Of a DNA stretch of 64,000 nucleotides, positions 46,501-61,500 are shown one piece after another; within the stretch, counting starts at the first letter, position 1, and each line of letters starts with the position of its first letter. The position numbers and the translations under genes were made by a program. The DNA is from Camarhynchus parvulus (taxonomy: Eukaryota > Chordata > Aves > Passeriformes > Thraupidae). The stretch lies in contig NC_044590.1 of assembly GCF_901933205.1 (NCBI RefSeq), forward strand, positions 8,385,501 through 8,449,500, written 5' to 3'. Under the pieces are notes generated by a model. That model saw nothing but the letters and a program-made list of their open reading frames with translations, was not told the origin of the DNA and did no database searches.

Positions 46501-49500
46501 CACAGTGCTCCACATGCTGAGATGTGCTGGGAGAAGGGTCCCCACACATCACGGTGATGCTCATAGCAAGTGAGAACAAGAAGAGCATCGTGCTCCTCCT
46601 GTGCAGTGTGAGGTTGCAGAGCAGCTTCTTTGAAAGCCTAGCACCTGCTCTGGCCACAATCTGCTGAACCCCAGAGATGCTGACAAGGGCTTGCTCTGTG
46701 CTCCTGAACGACACAGATCTTGGAGCCACACTGCCTCTGGCTGCCTTAAGGTCCCCCCCCTCATCTACTCCGTCTCAAGGACCAATTCAAACCTGAGTCT
46801 AGTTGGGAAATTTGACTTGGTGCTCTGTCAGTGGTATGATTTGCACACTGCTACCTCCTGTCCATTCAGGCATTGCCTCCACTTGGAGGGGCAGTGAGGA
46901 AACGGAGGGCACTGATTTCAGCTGCTCTGCTCTGCCTGCACACTCCTGTCAATCAGCAGATGACCCATTCAGGGCCATTTATTTCTGGCTGCAACTGAGT
47001 TATTTGGAAGCCATTTCAACAGTTGTTCAGACTCCTCAAAATAGGCTGCCTGCAGCTCCAGGCTCCTTGCTCTCTCCTGCTGCTTTCTTCTCTTCCTGAA
47101 TAATTCACAACACAAAAACCCCCAACTGCCTGGAGGGCACACACTCAGCTCCCCACCTTCATCTTCCCGCACATTTCAGCAAGGGTTTTGGCTTACATCC
47201 TTCTCTAAGTTACCAGGGATGATACCCTGAAATTCAGGGCTCAACAGTTATTAGGGATATGCGGCTTGCTGAGCAGGATTGCCTGTGCCAGACACAGCAC
47301 AGTCCATCTGCCAGGACAGCAGGGAGAAATACAGCTACCAAACACACCTGGGGCTCTCCTGGCTGTGTGAGCAGCAGCTCTCAGTCCTAGCAAAATCCAA
47401 AGCTAGGACTTTTGAGGCTTTTGACAGAACAAACTGTCTGTCTGTTCCTGGATGGTGCAACCGTGCGAGACGAGATATATCCTTGTGCACTTTGGGAATT
47501 CAGAGGTTTAAAAGAATCATAGAGGAATAACATACATCAGGAACTTGAGAAAGGCCAGGACCCAAGTGAGGCCCTACACAACAGCAGCAAGAGGATCCAG
47601 CACCTAAGGAGCCAGGAGTGGAGGTCAGGCTGCCCCAAGTGTTTTACAGAGACTGTTTCAATTGTCTCATTCAATTGCCACGGGTGGAAAAATAATCTAG
47701 CTAGATGTCCAAAACCTCCCCATAGGGATTCCAGTTTCCTTTGTTTCTGTTCTATAAATACCCCAGTGTGCAAAGGGTGAATGTAGAGCTGTGAGTGGCA
47801 GCTGGGGGGTTTATGTGAGGATCAAGCGACATTTAACCATTGTTAAATGAAGTGCCATGGGCTGGCTCATGCCCATGCCTGGGTGCTCTGGTGTTTCCCC
47901 ACTCAAAGCCAGCTCCAACAGGCCTTGCTGGGCGCTGGAGAGGAAGGGGCAGCCCTCCAGCACAGCATTTCCCCAGCTCATAGATGCAGGACAAGGCAAG
48001 AGCACAGGGAATTTAGGAAAATCTGTCACCATGACTCTCCCCAACCAGGCACCAGCTCTGAGCTGTTCCCATTTCCCACTGTGTGCCCTGCGCTGGGAGT
48101 GGTACAGGAGATGCAGAGACACCGAAATCAGAGCAGGGGAAGGTGTCAGGTTTTGCTGAGCACAAGTCAACCTTTGGCTTCTACCCCCAGTTTTACCACT
48201 GTGATAGTCCCTTGTGATCTTGCCTCAGTAACCATGGGACATTCACTCCAGACAATAAATCCAGATAATAAGAAAGAAAGGATGAAAATGTAAGCACTTG
48301 GAATTTTATTTTCTGCTCTGTTATTACCTTCTCTCTTTGTAAAGGAAAGTTTTCCAGGAAGAACTTATCTCTATCTAACTCAGTCTGGGGAAAAGTAATG
48401 GCATTCACAATGCTGATTCTAGTATGACACTTCTCATCTACTAATCCTCAGTGTTTGGTCTCACAGAAGGAACCTCCCAAGTGTTTACCCAGCCAAATAA
48501 TTAATAGTGATACTAACAAATTAATAGAGAATCAGGAAAATAGTATATTGTATTAGCTGCTTTCTTATGGGATATTACAGCCCCTAATTAGCAGAGTCTG
48601 ATTGTTCTGAGGCCCCACAGGATGTGGGTTTGTGAGTCAATGTGCAACACTGTTCCAAGAAAAAGCCACAAGGGATGTATCTACAGGGGAGCTGCAGATA
48701 GCCCTGAGCTTGCTGCCTGTCCTGCCTGGTGTTCTGAGGGCTTCGGTGTATGGAAAAACATGAGAAGCTCAGAAACTGTGGGGTTTTCCTCCAGGCTATG
48801 GTAACACAGTGAGTAAAAGAGTAGTGTCAGGAGGACAGCAAATCAGCCAGGACAAGGGGCTGGCTGCAATTGAGCAAAAGAGGATTTATGATAGACAGGA
48901 GAGCATTTCGTGGAATTATTAAGTGGGTGAAGCACTTGAACGGATTCCCCATGGAAATTGCAAGACACCTCTTGGAAGATGCCTCGGATCCTACCTGGCT
49001 GGTAGAAGTCTGGGGAGAGCTCCCTGGCCATCATTCTGGCTATGCCTGATTCGTTGTTGGCTGCCTGAGCTGCCTGCTCAGAGCCTTCAGCCTTGGCTTT
49101 GGCATGAGCCGTCCTGCAGAGAGAAGAGGGGAGAACAGTGAGCACCCTCTGAGCCAAGGTCATCCCACCACACAGCACACCCTGGCTGCCACCACAACTG
49201 AATCAGCACAGCTGGCATAACAGCACTCAGAACTTGCCCACATGAGCCAAAAACCTACACTCAGGGAGAGAAGAGCAGATTTTCAACATGGAAGGGGCCC
49301 AGCTGCTCAAAGGTAAGGTGGAAAGGCTGCACGTAGGGAACAGGGCAGGTGTGTTTGTAAATGGGAGCATGTTCACACACTGCAGTGAGGCAGCAGGCAC
49401 TGCAGAATGGGCTCAATGCTGTGCTGCTCAGAGAAACGACCAAGGCATCACACAGGCATGGTTGGTGGCTGAACTCCTCTGTGTGTCACCAGCCCTGAGC

Positions 49501-52500
49501 TGCTGCACCTCACCAGAGGCAGTGTGCCCTTGCTCAGCACACATGATGGGTTTTCCCTGAAATGTCTCTCTTGTAGCTCCCCAGCAAACAACACGCCTTG
49601 TCCAGGAGCTCCGTTACTCACTGCAGCCTGACAAGCTGATCTCACCAGAGCTATTGTCTCCCTCTCAGCTTGGCTCTCTGAGTCCTTTCCACTCCTTCCC
49701 AGCACATCTCCTCCTTGCTCCGCAGGGCTGCAGGCTATGGGAGTTATTTTACTGGCCGGCTGTCATATTCCTCACATGCCTCAGGCTCGGGGCCCTGTGA
49801 TCTTCCTGCTAAAAGCAGGGATGGCTTTACAGCCCAGCTGCTCACAGGCTGGGAAGGAGCTGACTTCAAACAGCAACGCTGCACCTTAAAAATAAGGGCG
49901 GGTGAAGAACAGTATATTCAGCTGCTTTGTTGCACTCAGGTCTTACTGAGAGCTGCCTTCCCTGTGCTCTCACTGGCAGATTCCCCATTTCATGTACAAA
50001 TCCACATATTTTTGTGTGATAAGCAGTTAGCATTCCTCAAACTCCAATTCACCCTAAATTACAACCTTTAATGTGATCTGATGAGCCCTTTTCAGATGCA
50101 GGTGGGTATCTGGTCATGTTATAGGATAAAAAAGGAGGAAAGATGCAGTTCTCATTCCTGCAGTGAAAACACTCCAGAGGAATTTTTGGGCTATTAGTCA
50201 TGAAATGAGGATTGATTCCTTCCCATTAAAGTGAGATGCAGTAGGCAGACAAGACAAGCTGAAGTTTGAATACTCAACAGGTGCAATGAAAAGATGATAG
50301 AAATGCTGTTCTGAGACCCTTTCAAGGGAGAAGATACACACAAATGCCATTTTGAGTAGCTGTAGGGAAAGAACTGAAAGTAGGGCAGCAATCCCAACTG
50401 ATACAGGCAATAGTGTGACTTGACAAGGGGCCAAAAACACTTCTGCAGGGCCCTGGGATAGAGAAGAGGGTGCAGAGCTGCTGTGGCTCAGCCTGTCCCT
50501 CCCTGGGATGACATCCCACTCTGCTGGAGCCATGATTCACCTCCCTGCCCACACTCACATGTTATCTCCCCACTTTCTCTACAGGGTGAGCTGCCTGGGA
50601 TTGCTGTCATTCTTTGTCTTTTTATCCAAAATTATTACAGCTCCTGAAAAACCCAGAGACATGATGAGGCAGAAACCAGCATTTTTAGGCTGCTGCTTGT
50701 AAGCAGGGGGTCTGAGCCAGTTCTGAACAGAGAAAGCACCTCCTTTTTTGGTAGCATATAATCAGCGTGATTAATTCCACTATAATCTGGCAGGGGCCAA
50801 GGGGAATGTGTGTGTGCTCTCCATGCCTGGGGGATCAGAGTGGGCTGGGTGTGCTGTGCCTGGGGCACACAGCCTGCCTGGCGCCGGCCCCAGGCAAGAG
50901 GCTTTCCAAGGGAGGATCCAGCTCTTCATCCTGGCAGGACGTGCTCCAGGCCCTGCCTTTGTCCTGCTGCTCCTGGAGGATGAGATTCACCATCAAAAGA
51001 TAAAATTCTCCCTTTCAGTTGCTCTCTGAGCCAGGCAGATGCTATCCTGACCAATTCCCAGCCAGACAATCACCCAGCTGGCCCCAGCTGGGGGAACAGC
51101 AGGCAGCTCCTGGCAAGTGCTTTCCTCAAAGTAGCTCCCAAAGAAATAATCTGGAAGGGCACTAGATGGGGGTCTGCTCTCACTAGTAAGGACAGAGCTG
51201 GACATGTCACCAAGTGGGTGCAGATGGCTCCTGCATGCTCAGCTCTCTCCCAGCACCTGGGGACAACACAAGAGAACAGGGCTGTCTTGTGGAGGCTGTG
51301 AGCAGCACTGCATCCCTTGGTGCCTGGAGATGTTGGAGGCTGAGGTAGCTCCCAATTATGCTTTTTTTCTGCTGGAGTTTTGCTTTTCTCCAGAGAAGCT
51401 GCTGGATGCTATTTGACTGCAATTCCTGCAGAAGGAGAGATGGCAAGACCAAGAGGATCCAGCCTGGGTTGCAGAGGCTGCAGTGAGGATGCTGTGGGTG
51501 GTGGGAAGCTGAGCCACTGCTGTGAGACACCACAGGCCCAAGGGTAGTAGAGCTCTACAATGAGGGCTGTGAGGGCAGGGACACTCTGGGGCAGATCCTG
51601 GGCTGCACACATGGAGTGGAGACAAGAAGCTGAGCAGCACAGCTTTGGCACCCTGCACTGCCCCACGGCACCTCTCACTCTGTGGGACACAGCTGACCTC
51701 TGCTCCTGTCCCCCTGCTTGCAAAGTCATCCAGAGGTGTTTGATTTGGGGGGACTATTGTCAACACAGCTGCCCTTTCAAGTCTGGCACCTCCAGCAGAC
51801 CACACGTCGGCCCTGTTGGCATCCCAGGAGAGCACTGCTCTCCCAGCCAGCCTGGCCCCAGCAGGGATGCTGATGCCCCGTGCTGGGTCCCTCTGTTGCT
51901 GACATCATTTATCTGGCAGTAGCCAGGTGATGAATATTTGGCTTTCAGAGACATGGCATGGTGTCTGAAGTTCACCTTCCCTGGCTGAGCTGCACATGCC
52001 CAGGGCACCAAGGGATGCAGTGCTGCTTGCAGCCCTCCAAAAAACCCACACTGAAGGTTTAATGGCACTGTGACAAAGCCCAGCCTAGAGGAAAGGGTCC
52101 AGCCATAACAATAACTTCTAGCTGGCCTCGAGTATCCCTGAATTTATGATTTATCTGCGTGGCTGGCAGAGCCTGGGAGCTCAGCACAGAGGAACTATTG
52201 GCCCTGGCAGCAAAGCAGGAGACAAATGCCAGCCACCCTGGGAGAGCCCAGTGCATGCAGCACAACAGCCTGTCCCATCCCACAGCCTGGGGTCTGCCAG
52301 GAGCAGGAGCTAAGGAAAGAAAAAGCCCAGGGAGGTTTGAGGGTGTCAGGAAGGTGATTTCAAACCCCAGAAGTGAAATGTGCAAGAAGAAAAATCTCTT
52401 CCAATGTTAAGATCTTCTCAAAAAGCAAAATGAGCTTTCACAAAAAGGAAATACCAGCCTTGATAAATTTGATGCTATTCAGGCACACTTTAATCATGGC

Positions 52501-55500
52501 CACACTTTTTTATTTATTGCTGTTGTGTTGTCAGCTTCCACTAACTCTTCAGTAAACAGCCTCTGCAAAAACCAGCAAAGAAACTCTGGAGATAGAGGAG
52601 CTCAGTGGGAACTGAAACACAGACCCAGGGGCTTTAGAGCAGCCAGCAGCAAAATCCAAACGACCCTTTTCAAGGCAGCACTGGAAAATCAGCCACGAAC
52701 AATAAACACATCCAGCTGGAGGAAATAAACACAAAGAGGGACCTTTACAAACCCACACTGGTGCTCCCCGTCCCAAAAGGCAGCGCTGCCAGGATGAGCA
52801 CTTCCCAACTGCACCCTGAGCCATCTCCCTGGGCAGTGCTGCTAAAAATAGCTCCAGTGAATTCTTTGCAAGGAGGAGCAGCAGCTCGGAGCCGAGCTGA
52901 GGGGAGGCATGTGGGCAATGTCTGCAGCCCCTGTCCCAGCCCTGCTGCCACTGCCTCCTGGCTGGATCACAGCAGCTGCTGGGCTTCACACCCCAGCAGG
53001 ACGGGAGGGTTAAATGCATCTGCTGCTTTATTTGCTCCTCTGGCATGGCTCTAATGCTCTAATCGTTTTTGTACTAGTGCAGGACAGGGCACCACTCCTG
53101 TCCTTCCTGGCCATCTCCCAGAAACACTGCCTGGATCATTCCTCCAACTGCTGCTAAAATCCCCCAGGGACACACGAGCCGCAGCTGAGCACCGCGCTAA
53201 CAGGTGAGGCCCAGCCCAGCAGCACCCCGGCTCTTTGGACAGTTTATGTGGTTTTGCACATCCACATTGGATTAGGCTGCAAATGAAATTGGAATTAGCA
53301 GGGAATACTGCAAATACCAGACAGTGCTGGGGTGCCTGAAGATGCAGCAATGACCTTGCAGCTAGAAATAGGGGAAGAGTTCAGCTCTCTGCCCTCACAT
53401 TTGCTTACAAGGGGAATGTCAGACCTGTCCAGTGCTGTCCATCCTTCTCCAGGGTCCCTCTTCTCCCACTGATTCAGCAAACCCTGAGCAAGGACCAACT
53501 GAACACCCCTCCAGCCCAACACATTCTGTGATTCTATGATTCTTACCATTCTTGATATTAGGAGCTGTCTAGAAGACCATTAAGCAAAAGTAATTCATGA
53601 GTCAGTTCTAGGAAGAGAGTCTTGTGCTGAACTCTCCTCTCCTGGAAACTGGCTTTTCCACTCCCAGCCAAATCCCTGCTCCAGCATCCAGCAGGAATCA
53701 TTCTGTCCTTCTGAAGAAAGTTAAAACAATTGTTTGTCTTGGCAGGAATGTTTGCAGGACTCAGAAGGGATCTAGGGAAAGCTGAAGAAGTTTTTTTGTT
53801 AATGGCAACGTGGTCCCTTCTGTGCTCACATCATGAAGGGCAAGAGGACACAGACCTGACCAGCACACACCTGGGCTGGGGCTTGGACTGGATGACATTT
53901 AAAGGTCCCTTCCAGAATTCTATGATTCTACATCCTGACTAGGACAGAACTTTTTGGCTTCTCCATTTGACACACCATCTTCATATTTGTGTCACCTCTC
54001 TAGCTGGAGCATCCCTTTCTTCCTGCTCAGTCCCAATCCATCTCCTTTGTGTCTTTCCCTCTGCCTCCGCATGCACACAGGTACCAGCAAAACTCTGCTA
54101 CTTTCATGTGCCTGTAAACCAGACCACAGGACTGAATATCCCTCTTCAGTCCACCTCTCATGCCACTTTCCCTGCCCTCAGTCAAACCCATCCGTCCCAT
54201 CCCATGGCTGTCCTGCCCTGACAGACAGCTGTGCCATTCATGTTCCTTTTGCTTTTGTCGCTCCATCACTCACATGCATGTACCCACTCCATTTCCACTC
54301 TGACACCCCTGGGGTGCATGAGCCTTTGCTGTTTTATTATACAGGCTCTGCACCTGCAAGGTGTGATCTAAATTCTGAAATAAGTATAAATCAACACAAT
54401 TTGCATCCTAAAGGAAACACCTCCATACTACTGAAGCAGAAAGCCAAAAAGAGAAACCATCCTGACTTTGCAGAGCAGCTCATGAGATGCCCCAGGCTTT
54501 TCCCTCTCAGTACCAGCACTTACACAGAAGTGGTAGCACTTTGTACATGCCCAGGCTACTTGGCTGGATAAATCAGACCTTTTCTCTTTCCTTCCACAGA
54601 AAGGGCATGACCAGGCCATTCAGCCCAGAGAAAAGCATCCTTTTCTGTGCAGTGCTTTGGAGCACAGGCCGGGCAGAACTCCCTGCCACCTAACAAGCTC
54701 ATCCTTTATGATTACTTGGTGAATTTTTAAAATACCGAAATGTTATCCTCAGCTCTAAATAGCTCTGAGCCACTTGCATCTTTCACTGAGGGATACTTCC
54801 CTTTGGAACAGTTAAAGAGATATTAATCTTTCAGCAGACAGATCTGCAGCTGTCTTCAATGAGAGGACAACCTACTCACCCCAGCCCCACATACAGGAGG
54901 ATGTGCCCCATCAGTCTCAGCCTGAGTGCCCTGGGAGCTGAGTGGGACTGGGTAGGCAGTGGTCAGCAGGACCTGGCTGTGCCACCCTGTGAGGAGCCCA
55001 TGGGGCTGGCACAGCCCACAGCTGCTCTCTGTTTCCCCCACAGCCCCAGGATGCAGCCAGCAGCTGCCCAGAGCTGGCAACAAAGGGAGCAGAGCAAGCC
55101 AGAGCCTGCCAGCTCAAAGGGCTGCTGACACCAGGATGACACCCTGACCCAGGGACACTGCACCACCGGCAGGACAGGCAGCTCCTGGCTCTGCTGGAGC
55201 CTGTCCTGACAGCACAGCTGGGAGCAGCTTGTCAGATCATCCACAGAGATATTTTTGGGAAAAGGGGGATTTGCAGCTGCCAGCTGGACCCTCTCCTTCT
55301 CCCCCTGGTTTACAGGGCCACTCTGCTGCTCTGGGTGCAGATTGAGTGGAGCCCCGAGGGGCAGGAGCAGGTCCCTCAGAGCAGCACAGCCCTGGGGCTA
55401 TGCCCAAATGCCAGTGATTTGTTCCAGCTTCCAGAACACCCTTCCCAAAGGGGCTCAGCAAATGCCCTGGGGACCCTGATTTAATTAGGTACCACTGCAA

Positions 55501-58500
55501 AAGGAAAGGAGCTGGGTTATCCCACTGACCAGTGCATCAAAACATCTTTACAGCACATATGTAATCAGGGTCCTTCAGCTTTTCCACCCATAAGAGGAGT
55601 GTGCTTTACCAGATTGCTGGATCCACCAGCATTAAAATGGGTGAAAAAGTCTGTGCTTTCATTCTAAGATTGTTGTTTTTTTCAACCAAAAGTTTTAGCA
55701 CCTTCTAAATCAAATGTTTTTCAGATTTCAGAAATCCAAACCAAAAGAGTGAGGAACTACTGAATTTGTTTTGTGGAGTTTTTTTCCCAGTCAAAAAAAG
55801 AAAAGCTGATTTTTATTTTTTTTTTTAAATTAAGGAGTATTTCTTAAAATACTGCATTTGCCCAAAACCCCAATTACTTATCAAAATTTAAAGTAGGAGC
55901 CTTTTTCTCTGAGTTCTGTAGGTCTCTTGAGTTGATGTTCACAGATCTGAGTTCCAGGAAAAAGAAGAGATGGAGCTGGAGCTGGGAGGGCACCAGCCCA
56001 CGTCCCAGGCTTCAGTGACTGCAGCTCCCATGCACCTGTACCCAAGGCTGCTGAGAGCACCCAGGTCCCTGCCAGCCCTCAGTGAAGAATCATCAGGCTC
56101 TGCAGGAGCAAAATTAAAAAACTTGGGACTGAGAAAGCCAAAGGGGTCTGGCTCAGCTCCAGGATAAGCTGAAAAAGATGCCCTGCCTCCAGGAGAAGGG
56201 AGGCTTTCTGCATCACAGGCTTTCTGTTTAAATTGGACGTGTTACCTAAATATTATTTCTTTTTCAAGATAAGGCTATTTCACATTCCACTAAAATGAGG
56301 ATAATCTCTGAGCAAAGCATGGCTGAATTCAATGATTTCAAAGCCCAGCTCCCTGCAAGCATTGGATGGGAGTCAGAGCCCTCTTGTTCCACGCAGCAGC
56401 AGATCAATTGAACGAGATGCTATCATTTTCTACAGTCATTTTTGCAGATTAAAGTGACACTTCATTTTTCCCTTTCTGTGTTTGTAAGTTGTTGAGATAA
56501 GGATTTCCCACAAGGTCAGAATGAACAGCCCATTAATTCCACTTTCCCTGCCTGGCTGGCTATCTGAATTGTACCCATCCCTAGGGCTGACATCCTGCCA
56601 TCCCATCTCTGCTGCTCTTGAGGGGATCCCTGCAGGACAGAGCCTCACTTGCCTCAACCCTGATAACCCAGGAAGCCCTGGAGAAAGCTGTGTGCTGTCC
56701 AGCAGATGCCTCCTCCTTGGAACTACTGAAAATGCATGCTCCCTCTTACCCTAATAAGGCATGAAAGTGCCTGAGGAAATTCATGTGAGGTGGGTGGAAA
56801 GCAGATAAAGCTGTGCACCCTCCTCTGGAATCGGAGCACATCCCGTGTAAGGAGCACAGTGGGCCAAAAATGTGTCAGTGCTGGAGCCGCAGCCAGCCTG
56901 GATGAGGCTGTTCTGGGAGAGGGCTGGAAGAAGGGGGTGAAGGCATCACACCATCACTCACCCAGTGACACTGAATCCCTCCAGCCCAGAAAGCCTCACA
57001 CACAGCCCCCCTTTGTGGGGGGACACACTGTGGGGGTCCTGCAGATGGGGTGGGTGTCTGATCCTGGCACTGGACCCCACAGTTCTGGTTTTCTCCACCA
57101 GTCCCTGAAGCAACTGGGTTTTGATTAAAAAAAAAATCAATCATGTTCCTCACTAAAGTTTGGAGAAGAAATGGCCACCAGGAGAGTAAAGTGGGGGTTT
57201 CTCCAAGGAGTGGAATGGGGTTTGGGAATAGGCGTCCTCCTTGCTTATTTCCCTCCTCTGGTTGATAATGAAGTAATTGATAATTAAACAGGAATTAAAG
57301 GAGTGAGACAGGACAGCCATGCTGTCCCCATGGCCACACCAGATCAGGAACAGAGAACAGCTCACTCAAACCCTACAGCCTGCACTGCTCCAGTGGATGG
57401 CTGGAATGAGGATTAGGCAGAGGTTTGAAAACAGCAATATTTCTGCAGAGCTGGAGACTGTGGTGCCACACAGAAAGAGGGAGAGTCCCAGCCCTGGGCT
57501 TTGGCTGGTGCAGAAATAGATGCCAGCAACTGGGTTCCTACTAAGCAAGGGTGATGAAACAGGATTATCCTCTCTATAAACACACCAAGCTCTGTGAGAA
57601 ACATCTTTACTGGGACAGCAGGACTGAGGAGCGTCCCCTCAATGCTGTGTCCTGGCACTCAGTTATAGCAGGGAGCCACGTGGCTGCCCTTGCTTCTCCC
57701 TGTCCACTGACTCCCTGAACTCTGTCCATGGAAGTTCCAAGACGCAGATTCCCATTATGGGGGCTGTGAGGCAATCAGAATTCCTGAAGCAGCCAGAATA
57801 CCCAGCATCAAGGAGCTGTGCTCAGCTCAGGCCACTCCACTGCCTCCAGGTGTGGTTGTACCTTGCTAGAAGTGACCCTTCCACTGCAGCCCATGGGGAG
57901 GTGAGGGGCAGCCCTTGGTCCCCCTGCACCTCCATGCACTTGTCATTTAAGCCCCATAAGAGCTCAGGGTGACATCTGTGATCTTTGGTGACTGCAGAAA
58001 TGCTGCTCACAACTCTTGTGTCCCTCCCTGGCCAGTAGCAGCCAGTGACCCACCTGGAGCTGGCAAAAGCTCTGCCCATCTCCTGCCTGCTGCTGCCTCC
58101 TAATTACACACCCATCCCTCACATGGAGCTGTGGAGTCCTAGAGCAGAGAGATTGTGAGGCTGGGAGAGCACAGGAGGCTCAGTTGGTCCCTCCTGTCCT
58201 GGCAGGGCTGTCCTGAGCCACGGCCGCCGCTGCTGCTGCTCACTCACAGGGTGGCCATGAGCATCCTGTCCTCCTCTGCCTTTAGACCTAAAGGTCTGGG
58301 AATGTGCTGAACTCCTGAGGCGTCTAATGCCTGTGCTTCTAGCTAAAAGCACATTTAAAAAAAATCCTTTTGCCTTTTTAGAGCAAACTCCAAGTCTGAT
58401 TCAACAGACCTAAAATCCCAGGTCTGAAATCTGGCCTCGGGGGAAGCTGAGCTGTGGTGTCAGCCCCAGGAGCACCAACACCACAGTGCCCACCAGCCCA

Positions 58501-61500
58501 GCACTGCACTGGACACAAACCATACCTCACCAAAGAGGTGTCTGGGGAAGATATCCCTTTGGTTGCCCACTTTCCCCACCAGCAGCCTAAACCCCTGAGA
58601 GCAGTGGGGACGAGGGCAGAGCTGTGCCAAATAAAGCACCTTCCGAGTGGGAGCGGCGTGGGCTGCCCCAGCCCCAGCTCTCAGCTGTCACACTCAGGCT
58701 ATGCTGATAAAGCCCTGCTCTGCCTGCCCTTATTTAGTCAGGAGCCTGTGCTGACTGCAGCGATTTTGGGACGTCATTTGCACCACGTTCCCCAAGGAGA
58801 CGCTCGCTCTGCCCGGCCACACAGCCTGGAAATGCTGAGCGCAGGGAGACAGCCCTGCTGGGAGTGCAGCCAGGCACAAGAGCCTTGGAAAGTGATACAG
58901 GAGCTGCCAAGGGCTCTTGTTGTTTGAAGGGAGAGCTAAGATGTGCCCCAAAGTCATGGGTATGGATAGAAAATCAGCTTAGGCTTCAAAACCAGGCAAC
59001 ACTCACACTGAGTAATGCCCATGTGCTGGTGGTGAGGAAGCCACATCAATGTAATGTTGTGCTTCCACAGAGCCCAGGCTCACCCTAATGAGCAAACCCC
59101 ACTGAATCAGGAATTGATGCCCCACACTTCAGAACAGAATACAGAAAATCCTACAGATGTCTACTGATACTACATTAAAACAAAAATAAATCCAAAGTGT
59201 ATTCACTTGTAGTTGTACTCTCCAGGTATAAACCATGCAGGGGCTACAGGGCCAGCACATGAGTACAAACTGGTGAGGCACAGCAGCCATTATAGCCTCG
59301 AATATCTTGCTTTCCTACTGATCCCGTGACATCCAGCAGATGTATCTGAGGTGTTCCTGCCAGGACAGGCACCCTTCAAAGGATCTCAGAGCTTGGCAAG
59401 ACCCGTGCCTTGCAGGACACATGGCCAAGTCCCTCCATTGATTTTGGTCCAAGTCACTGGGAAGCACAAGCATGTGCAGAAGCAGACCACGTCAGATACT
59501 GCTGCCATGGGACAGAGGTGGGATTTGCAGTATTTACACTCCTTTTGTCCTTAAAAAGCACCAGAGAAAAGGAAAACCCCTGTAAAAGCTGCCCAGCTAC
59601 TGAGCACACAGATTTCAAAACTCAAAGGTTCCCCCTGCCCTTCCTCTTACTTTGTTTTACTTTATTTTAATCTGAAGAGATGAAAGCTGACCATTTTCAT
59701 GCTTCTTCTCCCTGTATTCTGTGGGACCATCCTCCCCACCTGACAGGCAAACACATTGCTCCCCAGGCACAAGGAGCATCAAGTACCTGGGGTACAGAGC
59801 ACCCTATTCTGTACCAGCCCATGTGCCCAGAAAGCTGCAGGGCAGCTGTTGCACACCTCAGCACGGCTTTGAACCAGCTCACTCATGGCCTGGTGGCAGC
59901 TGTCCCCTCCTCACAGTCCTGCAGCCAGTTTGTCTACTTCATCTCCCGGGAGGTGAAGCCCCAGCTGTGATCCCAGGCTCTTCCTGTGCTTCCCATCCAC
60001 CCCAACTTTTTTCCAAAGGAGTCCCCAGTCAGGATGTAGTGGGGGAAAGGGAAGGGTGTGACACAGCAGGTGCCTTCACCTGGCACTGCAGGAACAGCCA
60101 GGTCCCAGCTCTGACAGGAGTCCCTTGGGATCACAGCAGGACCAGTCCTGCAGCACCAGCAGTGCAGGGCAGGGCTAATGAACCCTCATGGTGTGTGTTA
60201 GGTGTGTTAACCCCACATCCATCCGTGGCTACCCCTGGGCAGGAGCAAAGCCCTGTCTGCCAGCTGCCACAGAGGCTGCATTCCAAGACGACTTTTCTCC
60301 TGAGTGAGAGCAGCCTGGGTGAGGATTCACACTCCAGCTTCCATCAAGTCCATCCCTCCAGCTGATCCCCAGAGCTGCTGAGGGACATGCCCAGGGTTTA
60401 TACCCAACATCTGAGCAGCACCAATGGGCTTTGCATGGGGTGCAGCTGGCTGACCTGGATGGGCTGCTCAGGAGAGGATGGCCCCGTGCCAAATGATTTC
60501 CACTGAAATAATGAAAACCAGAGCTGTTGTCTCAGCTGACAGTGAGATGATGTCCTCAGCTTCTCGCACAACTGGGAAAGCAGCTGGATTGCCAACCCAG
60601 GAGGATTCAGGAGGGAGCTGAGGAGGCCGGGGCAGTGCTGTGGGGGCAGAGGCAGCAGGACAGGCAGTAGCTGGCACTGCCCACGGCCCTGGCTGGAACA
60701 CCAAAACAGTGCTGTTTCACTGGGACAGGAGCTGTGAAGCAGCCTCAGACACCCTTGGAGCAGAGCATGGGGCAGGGGAGCTTTGGTGACCGCACCGACC
60801 ATGGTCCCTGGCTGTCACTGCTCTCCTGCCCAAAGCTCCCAGGCAGGGCACCCCTCAGTGCTGCTGCCAGCCCCAGCCATGCACCCCAGGGCTCGGCACG
60901 TGCCTGGGATTCCTGCAGTGCAACTGGCAGCTTCCAGTGCTTGGGCTTGTTTTCCTTGGAATTTCTATCCCTAAAGAGCCTTTTATGGTGCAAAGGGAGA
61001 AATCTGGCCTTCTCCTGGCATTTCACCCCCAGACAGCAGGAGGCTGGATGCTACAGCAGTTTAGCTCTGCAAGGGGCTCCCCCGAGAGCCACAAGCAAAT
61101 GAAACTCAAACATCCATGAACAACAGCACAGGTGTGCAGAGGTAGCTGGGAATTCACACAGCCCACCTGCTGTGTCCTGATAATTAGTGCCTAGTAATAA
61201 ATGAAATGTCATATCTTCCCCAGGAAAGGATGGGTGTAGCCTCAAAGGCATTTTTTTGGGTAAGGGACACGTTGCCATCTGAGGAGAAATGTAAATGCTC
61301 CATCTAGAAAGCTCCACCTCACAGTTATGAGCTCAGGCAATGCTAATGATAGTGCAGACCTTCTATAAACTGTAATAATCCATTTTCACAATCTGTCTGC
61401 AATTACTCTGCCCTGGGTGTGGAAATTGAGGCAAGGTTCAAGGCCAAAGCAAAAGCTGTGGCAGAGCTGGGATTTAAACTAAGGATTTTCTCCAGGAAAA

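Noticed and set aside
47509..47530. CR1-like AATCATAGAGGAAT
   Set aside because: It lacks the adjoining CR1 segments; a chance match is likely.
53954..54571. 205-codon open frame in JPH2 intron 2
   Set aside because: Its Ser/Pro/His-rich composition reflects CT-rich intron DNA directly after a CR1 tail. There is no homology I know.
59721..60365. 214-codon open frame in JPH2 intron 2
   Set aside because: There is no recognisable domain, no splice context and ordinary intronic composition. I could not test it against a database.
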